DNA of 64,000 nucleotides. Source: Pseudomonas putida (GTDB lineage Bacteria; Pseudomonadota; Gammaproteobacteria; Pseudomonadales; Pseudomonadaceae). A program made the translations under genes and the position numbers. The first letter of the stretch is position 1; each line of letters opens with the position of its first letter. Shown piece after piece: positions 18,195 to 25,886 of this stretch. The stretch spans positions 5,694,501 to 5,758,500 of the forward strand of contig NZ_CP016634.1 in the NCBI RefSeq assembly GCF_002741075.1, given 5' to 3'. The notes below the pieces were generated by a model. That model saw only the letters and a list, made by a program, of their open reading frames with translations. It did no database searches and was not told the origin of the DNA.

Positions 18195-20483
18195 TCAAAG
18201 CGACGAGTATTTCTTGCGCAGACGCTGGCGAATCAGCTCGGCCAAGGTGTTCATGATGAAGGTGAACATCAGCAGCACGAGGGCGGCGAGGAACAGCACA
18301 CGGTAATGGCTGCCACCGACTTCGGATTCGGGCATTTCCACCGCCACGTTGGCGGCCAGGGTGCGCATGCCTTCGAACAGGTTCAGCTCCATGACCGGGG
18401 TGTTGCCGGTGGCCATGAGCACGATCATGGTCTCGCCCACCGCACGGCCCATGCCGATCATCAGCGCCGAGAAGATGCCGGGGCTTGCGGTGAGGATGAC
18501 CACGCGGGTCAGGGTCTGCCAGGGCGTCGCACCCAGGGCCAGCGAGCCCAGGGTCAGGCTGCGCGGCACGCTGAACACGGCGTCTTCGGCGATGGAGTAG
18601 ATGTTCGGGATGACGGCGAAGCCCATGGCGATGCCGACCACCAGGGCGTTGCGCTGGTCGTAGGTGATCCCCAGGTCGTTGGTGATCCACAGGCGCATGT
18701 CGCCGCCGAAGAACCAGTTCTCCATGAACGGGCTCATGAACAAGGCGAACCAACCGATCACCAGAATTACCGGAATCAGGATCGCCGCTTCCCAGCCATC
18801 TGGAATACGCAGGCGGATCGACTCCGGCAGGCGGCTCCAGGCAAAGCCTGCGGCGAGAATGCCGATCGGCAGGATCAGCAGCAGGCTGAACACACCTGGC
18901 AGGTGACCTTCCAGGTAAGGCGCCAGGAACAGGCCAGCGAAGAAGCCGAGGATCACCGTCGGCATCGCCTCCATCAGTTCGATGACCGGCTTGACCTTGC
19001 GGCGCATGCCCGGGGCCATGAAGTAGGCCGTGTAGATCGCGGCGGCGATGGCCAGGGGGGCAGCGAGGATCATCGCGTAGAAGGCGGCCTTCAGGGTGCC
19101 GAAGGTCAGCGGCGACAGACTCAGCTTGGGCTCGAAGTCAGTGTTGGAGGCCGTGGACTGCCAGACGTACTTCGGCTCATCGTAGTTTTCATACCAGACC
19201 TTGCCCCACAGCGCGCTGAAGGATACCTCCGGGTGCGGGTTCTTCAGGCTCAGAGGCAACAGCTTGCCGCCTTGCTCGATGATGATGCGGTTGGCACGTG
19301 GCGACAGGGCCAGCACACCGGCGCCTTCTGCGACCGGCTCGACCAGCAGGGTGCGGTGGGCAGTGCTGTGGAACACGCCCAGCTTGCCTTCGCTGTCCAG
19401 GGCGATGAAGCCCTTGCGGCGCTCCTCGGCATCGATCTGCACGACCGGCGCCTTGCCCAGCTGGAAGCTGCGGATCAGCTTGAAACGCGATTCGCCGTCC
19501 GGATCACGGGCCATGAACCACTGGCTCAGGCCACCTTTGGAGTCACCGAAGATCAGCGAGATACCGCCGACCAGCTGGGCGCTGGCGGTGATTTCGGTGT
19601 CGCCATCTTCAGACAGCTTGTAACGCCCGTTCAGGCTCTTGTCACGCAGGCTGAACACGTCGGCGATGGCACGACCGTTGACCACGTACAACCACTGCTG
19701 GCGCGGGTCGACGAAGATGGCCTTCACCGGCTCGGTCATCTGCGGCAGCTCGATGCGGTTCTGCTCGGTGGTGACTTCGCCGGTCATCATGTTTTCCTGG
19801 CGGGTCAGCTCGGTCACGTGCAGTTGCGAACCGGTGGAGCCGGCCAGCAGCAAGGTGTCGCCGTTGACGTTGACACTCACGTGCTCCAGCGCACGGCCTT
19901 GTGGGTCCAAGGCGAAGGGTGCCTGGCCATAGGGGTAGTCGATACCCGCATCGATGGTCTTCTTGTTGTCCGGATAGGTGATCTTGTAGGTGTGATGGAA
20001 CACCAGCGCCTGGCCGTTGGACAGGCCCAGCACCACCAGCGGGCTGCCCGGCTGGTCGGTGCTGATCGAGGTCACTTGGGTGCCTGCTGGCAGCGGCAGG
20101 TCGACGTGCTCGACTTCGTTGCCGGTCTTGGCATCGAAGAACAGCACCTGGCCTTTGTCGGAAACACGCATACCCACAAGGTTCTGCTCCTCGAGGGCGA
20201 TCAGCAGCGGCTTGCCGGCATCCTGTTGCAGCCAGGTTGGCTCCAGCGCCTTCTTGCTGGTCAGCTCCGCGCCCTGGAACAGCGGCAGGACCACATAGGC
20301 CAGGTAGAAGAAGATGAGGGTGATGGCTGCCAGCACGGCAAGCCCGCCCACCAGGACATACCAGCGGGTCAGGCGATCCTTCAGCGCACGCAGACGACGC
20401 TTGCGTTGCAGCTCGGGCGTATTGAAGTCAATCCGCACGGGGGGAGAATTTTGGGTCATTGTGGAGTTGGCCAGATCATTCAT
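18195..20483 (-). CDS. pstC: Phosphate ABC transporter permease PstC, enlarged form
   Basis: Second permease subunit of the Pst importer. It is 762 residues against about 320 in E. coli. After one membrane segment (about residues 43-68) comes a periplasmic region of about 390 residues with repeated beta-strand-like units (VLFFDAKTGNEVEHVDLPLP, LYVVNGRAIADVFSLRD) that could be a beta-propeller; the normal permease domain occupies about 465-760. The ATG at 20483 is chosen because GGGTG lies upstream. A GTG two codons earlier and an ATG eight codons later are alternatives. A Pho box ends only 21 bases before this start. Confidence 0.95.
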   Translation of the reverse strand: MNDLANSTMTQNSPPVRIDFNTPELQRKRRLRALKDRLTRWYVLVGGLAVLAAITLIFFYLAYVVLPLFQGAELTSKKALEPTWLQQDAGKPLLIALEEQNLVGMRVSDKGQVLFFDAKTGNEVEHVDLPLPAGTQVTSISTDQPGSPLVVLGLSNGQALVFHHTYKITYPDNKKTIDAGIDYPYGQAPFALDPQGRALEHVSVNVNGDTLLLAGSTGSQLHVTELTRQENMMTGEVTTEQNRIELPQMTEPVKAIFVDPRQQWLYVVNGRAIADVFSLRDKSLNGRYKLSEDGDTEITASAQLVGGISLIFGDSKGGLSQWFMARDPDGESRFKLIRSFQLGKAPVVQIDAEERRKGFIALDSEGKLGVFHSTAHRTLLVEPVAEGAGVLALSPRANRIIIEQGGKLLPLSLKNPHPEVSFSALWGKVWYENYDEPKYVWQSTASNTDFEPKLSLSPLTFGTLKAAFYAMILAAPLAIAAAIYTAYFMAPGMRRKVKPVIELMEAMPTVILGFFAGLFLAPYLEGHLPGVFSLLLILPIGILAAGFAWSRLPESIRLRIPDGWEAAILIPVILVIGWFALFMSPFMENWFFGGDMRLWITNDLGITYDQRNALVVGIAMGFAVIPNIYSIAEDAVFSVPRSLTLGSLALGATPWQTLTRVVILTASPGIFSALMIGMGRAVGETMIVLMATGNTPVMELNLFEGMRTLAANVAVEMPESEVGGSHYRVLFLAALVLLMFTFIMNTLAELIRQRLRKKYSSL

Positions 20484-20504
20484 GCGCACACCCTAGCGGT
20501 CCCG

Positions 20505-20523
20505 TATGACAAAAACATGACAA
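20505..20523 (-). promoter_or_regulatory. Pho box upstream of pstC
   Basis: On the minus strand TTGTCATGTTTTTGTCATA contains two TGTCAT half sites with the 11-bp period of PhoB sites. It shows pstCAB-phoU can be phosphate-induced independently of pstS. It lies unusually close to the pstC start. Confidence 0.88.
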
Positions 20524-20532
20524 TGCAGTGAC

Positions 20533-20567
20533 GCAAAAAAGCCCGCCGCTCAGGAGCCCTGGCTTCG
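20533..20567 (-). terminator. Likely terminator between pstS and pstC
   Basis: On the minus strand GCCAGGGCTCCTGAGCGGCG then GGCTTTTTT forms an imperfect GC-rich hairpin with a six-T tract, after the pstS stop and before the pstC Pho box. A second GC-rich stem (GAGGCCGG/CCGGCCTC) precedes it. Confidence 0.55.
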
Positions 20568-20623
20568 GACGAGGAATTCGTGGAGGAGGCCGGGCACTTG
20601 GCACCGGCCTCTTCCTCAGTTAC

Positions 20624-21622
20624 TTACTTCTTTGCAACGTTACCGGCGTGGGACAGACCCAGGTCAGCCAAGGTCTTGTCGACCACTTTGGCCGGCAGCG
20701 GGATGTAGCCGTCCTTCACCACGACCTGCTGGCCAGCCTGGGACAGGACCAGCTTCACGAACTCGGCTTCCAGCGGGGCCAGAGGCTTGTTCGGAGCCTT
20801 GTTGACATAGACGTACAGGAAGCGCGACAGCGGGTAGGTGCCGTTCAGTGCGTTGGCTTCGTTGTCCTCGACGAAGGCGCCGCCTTCCTTCTTGGCCAGC
20901 GGCACGGTCTTGACGCTGGCGGTCTTGTAGCCGATGCCCGAGTAACCGATGCCGTTCAGCGAGCTGCTGATCGACTGCACGACCGAAGCCGAGCCAGGTT
21001 GTTCGTTGACGTTAGGCTTGAAGTCGCCCTTGCACAGGGCCTCTTCCTTGAAGTAGCCGTAAGTGCCGGATACCGAGTTGCGACCGAACAGCTGAATTGG
21101 CTTGTTGGCCAGATCGCCGGTCACGCCCACGTCGGCCCAGGTCTTGACGTCGGCTTTGCCGCCGCACAGACGGGTGGAGGAGAAGATGGCGTCGACCTGA
21201 GCCATGGTCAGGCCCTTGATCGGGTTGTCCTTGTGGACGAAGACAGCCAGGGCGTCCACGGCGACCGGGATGGCGGTCGGCTTGTAGCCGTACTTCTGCT
21301 CGAAGGCCTGCAGCTCGACGTCCTTCATCTTGCGGCTCATCGGGCCGAGGTTGGCGGTGCCTTCGGTCAGCGCGGGTGGCGCGGTGGAGGAGCCGGCAGC
21401 CTGGATCTGGATGTTTACGTTCGGGTATTCCTTCTTGTAGGCCTCGGCCCACAGAGTCATCAGGTTCGCCAGGGTATCGGAACCGACGCTGGAGAGGTTG
21501 CCCGATACGCCAGTGGTCTTGGTGTAGGTCGGGATTGCAGGATCGACGGCGGCAACCGCATTGGCGGTAGCTACGCCAGCGGCGGCGAACGTGAGGGCCG
21601 CCATCAAACGCTTCAGTTTCAT
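20624..21622 (-). CDS. pstS: Phosphate ABC transporter substrate-binding protein PstS
   Basis: Periplasmic phosphate-binding protein feeding PstCAB. The 332-residue precursor has a signal peptide ([20 protein letters not shown], cleavage near ANAVA). The mature part shows the phosphate-binding elements [29 protein letters not shown] and [15 protein letters not shown]. It is the first gene of the pst group, with a strong Pho box 75 bases upstream, and is separated from pstC by a probable terminator, which would allow much more PstS than membrane components. Pseudomonads may have further PstS/DING paralogues elsewhere. Confidence 0.97.
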   Translation of the reverse strand: MKLKRLMAALTFAAAGVATANAVAAVDPAIPTYTKTTGVSGNLSSVGSDTLANLMTLWAEAYKKEYPNVNIQIQAAGSSTAPPALTEGTANLGPMSRKMKDVELQAFEQKYGYKPTAIPVAVDALAVFVHKDNPIKGLTMAQVDAIFSSTRLCGGKADVKTWADVGVTGDLANKPIQLFGRNSVSGTYGYFKEEALCKGDFKPNVNEQPGSASVVQSISSSLNGIGYSGIGYKTASVKTVPLAKKEGGAFVEDNEANALNGTYPLSRFLYVYVNKAPNKPLAPLEAEFVKLVLSQAGQQVVVKDGYIPLPAKVVDKTLADLGLSHAGNVAKK

Positions 21623-21696
21623 GCCTAACTCCTAGCAGGAATATTTGGGGTGTGAGATGGATCGGGCCCAAGTATCTGCAGGCCGCATGAACACTC

Positions 21697-21715
21697 TATG
21701 ACTTGAATATGACAA
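21697..21715 (-). promoter_or_regulatory. Pho box upstream of pstS
   Basis: On the minus strand TTGTCATATTCAAGTCATA carries TGTCAT and AGTCAT half sites spaced 11 bp, about 75 bases before the pstS ATG. It is a strong match to the PhoB consensus. Confidence 0.9.
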
Positions 21716-21786
21716 TTGGATGAAAGGCCATCACGGTCGCCCGGGATGGCCTTTACAGGATGTTGCGGCATGAGAAGAAGGGGCCA

Positions 21787-21844
21787 GGGGCAAACCCGCT
21801 CGCGCTTTCCGCGCCCCCCCGTGGGAGTGGGTTCACCCGCGAAC
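21787..21844. repeat. REP element downstream of the MHS transporter
   Basis: GTGGGAGTGGGTTCACCCGC with GAAC is a REP copy with transitions; a degenerate opposite half (GGGGCAAACCCGCTCGCGC) precedes it. It lies between the pstS promoter and the MHS gene. Confidence 0.75.
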
Positions 21845-21858
21845 AGAACCGCCGCCAA

Positions 21859-23148
21859 TCAGCGCTTGTTCGCCAGCAGGTACACACCCACCATCAGACC
21901 AACGGCACACAGGCAGGCCACGTAATAGGCCGGCGCCATGGGGCTGAACTTGAGCAGCGCGGTAACCACCATCGGCGTCAGCCCGCCGAAGATGGCATAC
22001 GCCAGGTTGTAGGAGAACGACAAGCCACTGAAGCGGACCACCGGCGGGAACGCCTTGACCATCACATAGGGCACCGCGCCGACGATGCCGACGAACAGAC
22101 CCGTCAGCGCATACAGCGGGAACAGCAGGTCCGGCCGTGTCGGCAGGCTGTGGTAGAAAGCCCAGGACGATGCCAGCAGCGCCAGGCTGCCGACGATGAA
22201 CACACGCCCGGCGCCGAAGCGATCGGCCAGGCTGCCAGCCCCCACGCAGCCAAAGCTGAGCAGGACGATGGCCAGGCTGTTGGCCTTCAGCGAGTCGGTG
22301 GGGCTGACGTGATAGAGGCTTTGCAGCAGCGCAGGGGTCATGAGGATCACCACCACGATGCCCGCCGACAACAGCCAGGTCAGCAGCATCGAGAGAATGA
22401 TCGCACCACGATGATCCCGCAGTACCGCACGCAGCGGCAGTTCTTCGGCCAGGGCCTTGCGCTGCTGCATCTCGGCGAACACCGGCGTCTCGTGTAGCCA
22501 GCGGCGAAGGTACACCGCGAACAGGCCGAACACGCCCCCGAGCAGGAATGGGATACGCCAGGCATAGTCCGCCACTTCGTCGGCGCTGTAGAGGGTATTG
22601 ATCAAGGTCGCCACCAGCGAGCCGAGCAGGATGCCCGACGTCAGGCCAGCGGTGAGGGTGCCGCAGGCATAGCCGGTGTTGCGCGCCGGCACGTGCTCGG
22701 AGACGAATACCCAGGCCCCTGGCACTTCTCCACCGATGGCCGCACCTTGCACGACTCGCATCAGGAGCAAAAGCACCGGCGCCCACAGGCCGATCTGCGC
22801 ATAGGTCGGCAGCAGGCCCATGACCAGGGTCGGCAGGGCCATCATGAAGATGCTCAGGGTGAACATCTTCTTGCGCCCGAGCAGGTCGCCGAAGTGGGCC
22901 ATGATGATGCCGCCCAGCGGCCGAGCCAGATAGCCGGCGGCGAAGATGCCGAAGGTCTGCATCAGGCGCAGCCATTCGGGCATGTCGGCGGGGAAGAACA
23001 ACTTGCCGACTACCGTGGCAAAGAACACGAAGATGATGAAGTCGTAGAATTCCAGTGCTCCGCCGAGGGCGGACAGTGAAAGGGTCTTGTAGTCACTGCG
23101 GGTCAGCGGCCGCGGTGGCTGCTCGATACTGCTCTGCACGGAAGTCAT
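21859..23148 (-). CDS. MFS transporter, metabolite:H+ symporter (MHS) type
   Basis: A 429-residue inner-membrane transporter with about 12 hydrophobic segments. It carries the MHS hallmarks GALEFYDFIIF in segment 1 and ARPLGGIIMAHFGDLLGRKKMF, the loop 2-3 motif. Members import organic acids such as citrate, ketoglutarate, proline/betaine or shikimate; the substrate here cannot be inferred. The start at 23148 leaves the predicted cytoplasmic N-terminus at normal length; the frame extends upstream without support. It is convergent on nothing: pstS lies upstream of its tail on the same strand with a separate promoter. Confidence 0.9.
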   Translation of the reverse strand: MTSVQSSIEQPPRPLTRSDYKTLSLSALGGALEFYDFIIFVFFATVVGKLFFPADMPEWLRLMQTFGIFAAGYLARPLGGIIMAHFGDLLGRKKMFTLSIFMMALPTLVMGLLPTYAQIGLWAPVLLLLMRVVQGAAIGGEVPGAWVFVSEHVPARNTGYACGTLTAGLTSGILLGSLVATLINTLYSADEVADYAWRIPFLLGGVFGLFAVYLRRWLHETPVFAEMQQRKALAEELPLRAVLRDHRGAIILSMLLTWLLSAGIVVVILMTPALLQSLYHVSPTDSLKANSLAIVLLSFGCVGAGSLADRFGAGRVFIVGSLALLASSWAFYHSLPTRPDLLFPLYALTGLFVGIVGAVPYVMVKAFPPVVRFSGLSFSYNLAYAIFGGLTPMVVTALLKFSPMAPAYYVACLCAVGLMVGVYLLANKR

Positions 23149-23507
23149 GGGATGTTCTCTTATTGGACTTGCAGGCCGTTGGTCATGCGGCTTCTGGCTC
23201 AGTAGCCAGCGAAGATAACAAATTGGCGCGTGCGCCTCATAGCGGTACAAAATCCATACAGATATTCACGAATGCGCGGTCGTCGCTGGCTGTGCAGGTC
23301 TATATACTGGCCGTTCGTAAGAAAAGGTTGAGCAACACGTGGGATGCTGTGCGAAAACGTCGGTCAATGTTGCAGGCGGTTTCGCAGAGTCTCCCTTGGC
23401 CGCCTACCAAAGCGAAATCAGCGTAATATGTTTCAAGCTGAATCGTTTTCCCGGCGTCCGTCATCTGCGCCAACCAACGAAGCGTCACGGGTCCGAGGCC
23501 CCACCGC
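23149..23507. other. 359-bp divergent intergenic region, no gene seen
   Basis: Lies between the MHS transporter and the YciA-type thioesterase. It holds a TATACT -10-like hexamer near 23310, an AT-rich GCGTAATATGTTTC segment near 23421 closer to the thioesterase, and a small GGCGC-GT-GCGCC hairpin at 23225-23236. Short frames on both strands lack ribosome binding sites, and I see no convincing small protein or RNA gene. Confidence 0.5.
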
Positions 23508-23906
23508 ATGATTGAGCTCGAACAAGAAGATCCTATCCCACAGGGCGACCTTGCCCTTCAGATCACAGCCCTGCCCCGTGAAACCAACGGTTTCGGCGAT
23601 ATTTTCGGCGGTTGGCTGGTCGCCCAGATGGACCTGGCCGGCACCGCCATGGCCAGCCGCGTCGCCGGCGGTCGGGTTGCCACCGTCGCGATCGACCGTA
23701 TGGCCTTCCTGGTGCCGGTGGCCGTGGGCGCACAGCTTTCTTTCTATACCCAGACCCTCGAGATCGGCCGCAGCTCCATCCAGATGATGGTGGAAGTGTG
23801 GAGCGACGACCCGTTGTCCAGCGAATGGCGCAAAGTCACCGAAGCCGTGTTCGTCTTCGTCGCCATCGACGGCAGTGGCCGTACCCGCTCCGTCCCTCGT
23901 CGCTGA
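23508..23906 (+). CDS. Acyl-CoA thioesterase, YciA-like hotdog protein
   Basis: A 132-residue single hotdog-domain thioesterase. The segment TNGFGDIFGGWLVAQMDLAG holds the YciA/BACH-type catalytic region with the Asp of the FGGW-MD motif, followed by VATVAIDRMAFLVPVAVG. It would hydrolyse acyl-CoAs in the cytoplasm, probably with broad specificity. A GAGG lies eight bases before the ATG. It is followed after 72 bases by the mutarotase gene on the same strand; the two have no obvious metabolic link. A second, longer thioesterase is encoded at 53747-54232. Confidence 0.9.
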   Translation: MIELEQEDPIPQGDLALQITALPRETNGFGDIFGGWLVAQMDLAGTAMASRVAGGRVATVAIDRMAFLVPVAVGAQLSFYTQTLEIGRSSIQMMVEVWSDDPLSSEWRKVTEAVFVFVAIDGSGRTRSVPRR

Positions 23907-23978
23907 GCCAGGGGCGCGGTAAACTCGTTGCAAGGCATGAGGTCCAAGGCCTGATATGCACCACGACGAGACAAGCGC

Positions 23979-24875
23979 ATGGCTACCTTCCAGGTCGAAA
24001 CGGAACAACACGGCGAACTCAACTGCTGGCGTATCACCAGCAATCACGCCGAACTGCTGATCGCCCAACAGGGCGCACAGGTCCTGAGCTACCAGCGGCT
24101 GGGTGAACCACCCCTGCTGTGGCTGAGCGACCAGGCCATCTTCCGCCAGGGCAAGTCCGTGCGCGCCGGAGTACCGGTGTGCTGGCCCTGGTTCGGTAAC
24201 TTGCAGCGCAACCCTCAGGCCGTGCAGGCCATGTACCACGACGAACAGGCACCGGCCCATGGCTTGGCGCGCACCCGTGATTGGCAACTGCTGGGTATCG
24301 AAGAGGCCGCAGAAGGCCTGCGCATCGAGTTCAGCCTGCCGCAGGCCCTGGGCGATCTGCCCGGCTGGCCCCATGAGGTCGAGCTCAAGCTGCTGATCGA
24401 AATGGGCACACAACTGAAGATGACCTTGAGCAGCCTCAACCAAGGCAATGACAGCGTCACCATCAGCCAGGCCCTGCACAGTTACTTCGCGGTCAGCGAT
24501 GTGCGACAGGCACGGGTCGAGGGTGTGGATAACCTTGGCTACATCGAGACCCTCGCCGACTGGGAACTGCGCCAGCAGCATGGCGCCCTCGGCTTTGCCG
24601 GTGAGACCGACCGGATCTACCTACAGACGCCCGATCTGCTCAAGATCGTCGACCCGCAATGGAACCGGCGCATCACGCTGCACAGCACAGGCTCACGATC
24701 GGCGGTGATCTGGAACCCCTGGACCGAACGTGCCCGGGAGCTGACAGACATGGCGGACGACGGCTGGCAGCGAATGCTGTGCATCGAGACGGCGAATGTG
24801 TGGGACGACGTGGTGACCCTGGCGCCGGGGGCGAGTCATTCGCTGAGCGTTACCATCGCCAGTGAAGCACTCTGA
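23979..24875 (+). CDS. D-hexose-6-phosphate mutarotase (YeaD-like)
   Basis: A 298-residue aldose-epimerase-fold protein that interconverts anomers of hexose-6-phosphates. Family features are VPVCWPWFGN, the catalytic-site HGLARTRDWQLLGIEE, HSYFAVSDVRQARVEG and the C-terminal MLCIETANVWDDVVTLAPG. The length is typical. Substrate is probably glucose-6-phosphate, which would fit the G6P dehydrogenase 18 kb away, but specificity is inferred from family only. A perfect DnaA box lies inside the gene at 24524-24532. A composite REP starts two bases past its stop. Confidence 0.9.
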   Translation: MATFQVETEQHGELNCWRITSNHAELLIAQQGAQVLSYQRLGEPPLLWLSDQAIFRQGKSVRAGVPVCWPWFGNLQRNPQAVQAMYHDEQAPAHGLARTRDWQLLGIEEAAEGLRIEFSLPQALGDLPGWPHEVELKLLIEMGTQLKMTLSSLNQGNDSVTISQALHSYFAVSDVRQARVEGVDNLGYIETLADWELRQQHGALGFAGETDRIYLQTPDLLKIVDPQWNRRITLHSTGSRSAVIWNPWTERARELTDMADDGWQRMLCIETANVWDDVVTLAPGASHSLSVTIASEAL

Positions 24876-24876
24876 T

Positions 24877-24940
24877 CCTTTCGCGGATAAACCCGCCACA
24901 GGGATTGCGCAAGTCTTGAGAGCGGCGCAATCCCGGTGGG
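24877..24940 (+). repeat. Composite REP with 40-bp hairpin tail
   Basis: TTTCGCGGATAAACCCGCCA is followed by GGGATTGCGCAAGTCTTGAG and AGCGGCGCAATCCCGGTGGG. The tail forms a hairpin with 10-bp arms GGGATTGCGC/GCGCAATCCC. It is the second copy of the element at 13401-13466. Confidence 0.85.
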
Positions 24941-24961
24941 AACGAGCCGAAAAGGCCCCCA

Positions 24962-25495
24962 TCAGAGGTCAGCGTCCTCCACCACCCTCACCTTCCCTGC
25001 CTCCAGCGCATAGGCCGCATCGGCCAGGTCATTGCTGACCTTCTCCACCTTCAACGTGCCACTGACCCACAGCGGCGTGTAGATGTCGTCGATCTTCATC
25101 CCCTTGGGATAACGCACCAGCACCAGTTGGTTGGGAGGCGGCGGCGGCACGTGGATGCAGGCGCCGGGGTACGGCACGAGGAAGAACAAGGTGCTGTTGC
25201 CCTTGGCATCGCTCTCCAGCGGCACCGGATAGCCGCCCAGGCGGATCTGTTTGCCGTTCATGGCGGCCTCTGTCTTGGTGGAATACATCACCGCGGGCAA
25301 ACCCTTGGCCTGCTTGAGCCCACCCTTGTCGGTAAAGGTGCCCATGGCTTCGGGAGAGTTGTGATCGATCTCGGGCATCTGCTCGAGCGCCTTCTGGTCC
25401 GACTTGGGCATCAGCTCCAGCCAGTCGGTTTCGGGCAGTTCGGCATGGGCCAGCGCGCTGGCCAACAGCAAGGGAGCAAGAAAAAACGCACGCAT
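24962..25495 (-). CDS. DUF3299 family exported protein
   Basis: A 177-residue protein with a signal peptide (MRAFFLAPLLLASALAHAEL). The mature part (ELPETDWLELMPKSDQKALE, then MIKIDD-like KGMKIDDIYTPLWVSGTLKV) matches DUF3299; VHVPPPPPNQLVLV-like ACIHVPPPPPNQ is typical of the family, which is often encoded near metal or ABC systems. Function is unknown. The ATG at 25495 has no Shine-Dalgarno: it sits four bases after a 12-bp perfect hairpin. An alternative ATG at 25531 would place the hairpin inside the coding region. It follows the GlsB-type gene on the same strand. Confidence 0.85.
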   Translation of the reverse strand: MRAFFLAPLLLASALAHAELPETDWLELMPKSDQKALEQMPEIDHNSPEAMGTFTDKGGLKQAKGLPAVMYSTKTEAAMNGKQIRLGGYPVPLESDAKGNSTLFFLVPYPGACIHVPPPPPNQLVLVRYPKGMKIDDIYTPLWVSGTLKVEKVSNDLADAAYALEAGKVRVVEDADL

Positions 25496-25498
25496 GAA

Positions 25499-25532
25499 AA
25501 TGCTCGGCAACTCAGGTGAATTGCCGAGCATT
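25499..25532 (-). terminator. 12-bp perfect hairpin with short U-tract, abutting a start codon
   Basis: AATGCTCGGCAA and TTGCCGAGCATT form a 12-bp perfect stem with a 10-base loop, followed on the minus strand by TTTT and at once by the ATG of the DUF3299 gene. It begins ten bases past the GlsB-type gene stop, so it is probably its terminator or an attenuator. Confidence 0.75.
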
Positions 25533-25541
25533 CTAAACCAG

Positions 25542-25790
25542 TCATCCGCGTTTCTTGATGAATCCGTAGATCACCAGAAGGATGATGGCACCGACCAGGG
25601 CACCAAAGAAACCTGCGGCCTGCCCCGCCTGGTAGATACCCAGCGCCTGCCCGCCATAGGTCGCGGCCAGTGATCCGGCGATACCTAGAAGAATGGTCAT
25701 GATCCAGCCCATGCTGTCGTCCCCTGGCTTGAGGAAACGGGCCAGCAGGCCGACGATCAGGCCGATGAAGATGGTTCCAATGATACCCAT
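25542..25790 (-). CDS. GlsB/YeaQ/YmgE family stress membrane protein
   Basis: An 82-residue inner-membrane protein of the transglycosylase-associated (GlsB/YeaQ/YmgE) family. It has three hydrophobic segments (about residues 2-17, 27-43, 55-77), the glycine-rich signature GLLARFLKPGDDSMGWIMTI, and a basic C-terminus. Members are stress- or stationary-phase-induced, of uncertain biochemical role. AGAGGG precedes the ATG at 25790. It sits upstream of the DUF3299 gene, with the hairpin between them. Confidence 0.92.
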   Translation of the reverse strand: MGIIGTIFIGLIVGLLARFLKPGDDSMGWIMTILLGIAGSLAATYGGQALGIYQAGQAAGFFGALVGAIILLVIYGFIKKRG

Positions 25791-25886
25791 GGCAATCCCT
25801 CTGCTGTGAAGATGGAACAAGCCAAAGCCTAGACAGCACTTTGGCTTGTTGCCATTTCAGAGGGTCTGCGCAGGGCAGAGGTTCAA

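Noticed and set aside
18306..20531. 741-codon open frame antisense to pstC
   Set aside because: It exactly shadows the pstC coding sequence, is rich in His/Gln/Asp as expected from the complement of GC-rich codons, and shows no domain or ribosome binding site.
23300..23509. Small minus-strand frame (69 codons) in the MHS/thioesterase gap
   Set aside because: No ribosome binding site and no recognisable motif; overlaps the likely thioesterase promoter.
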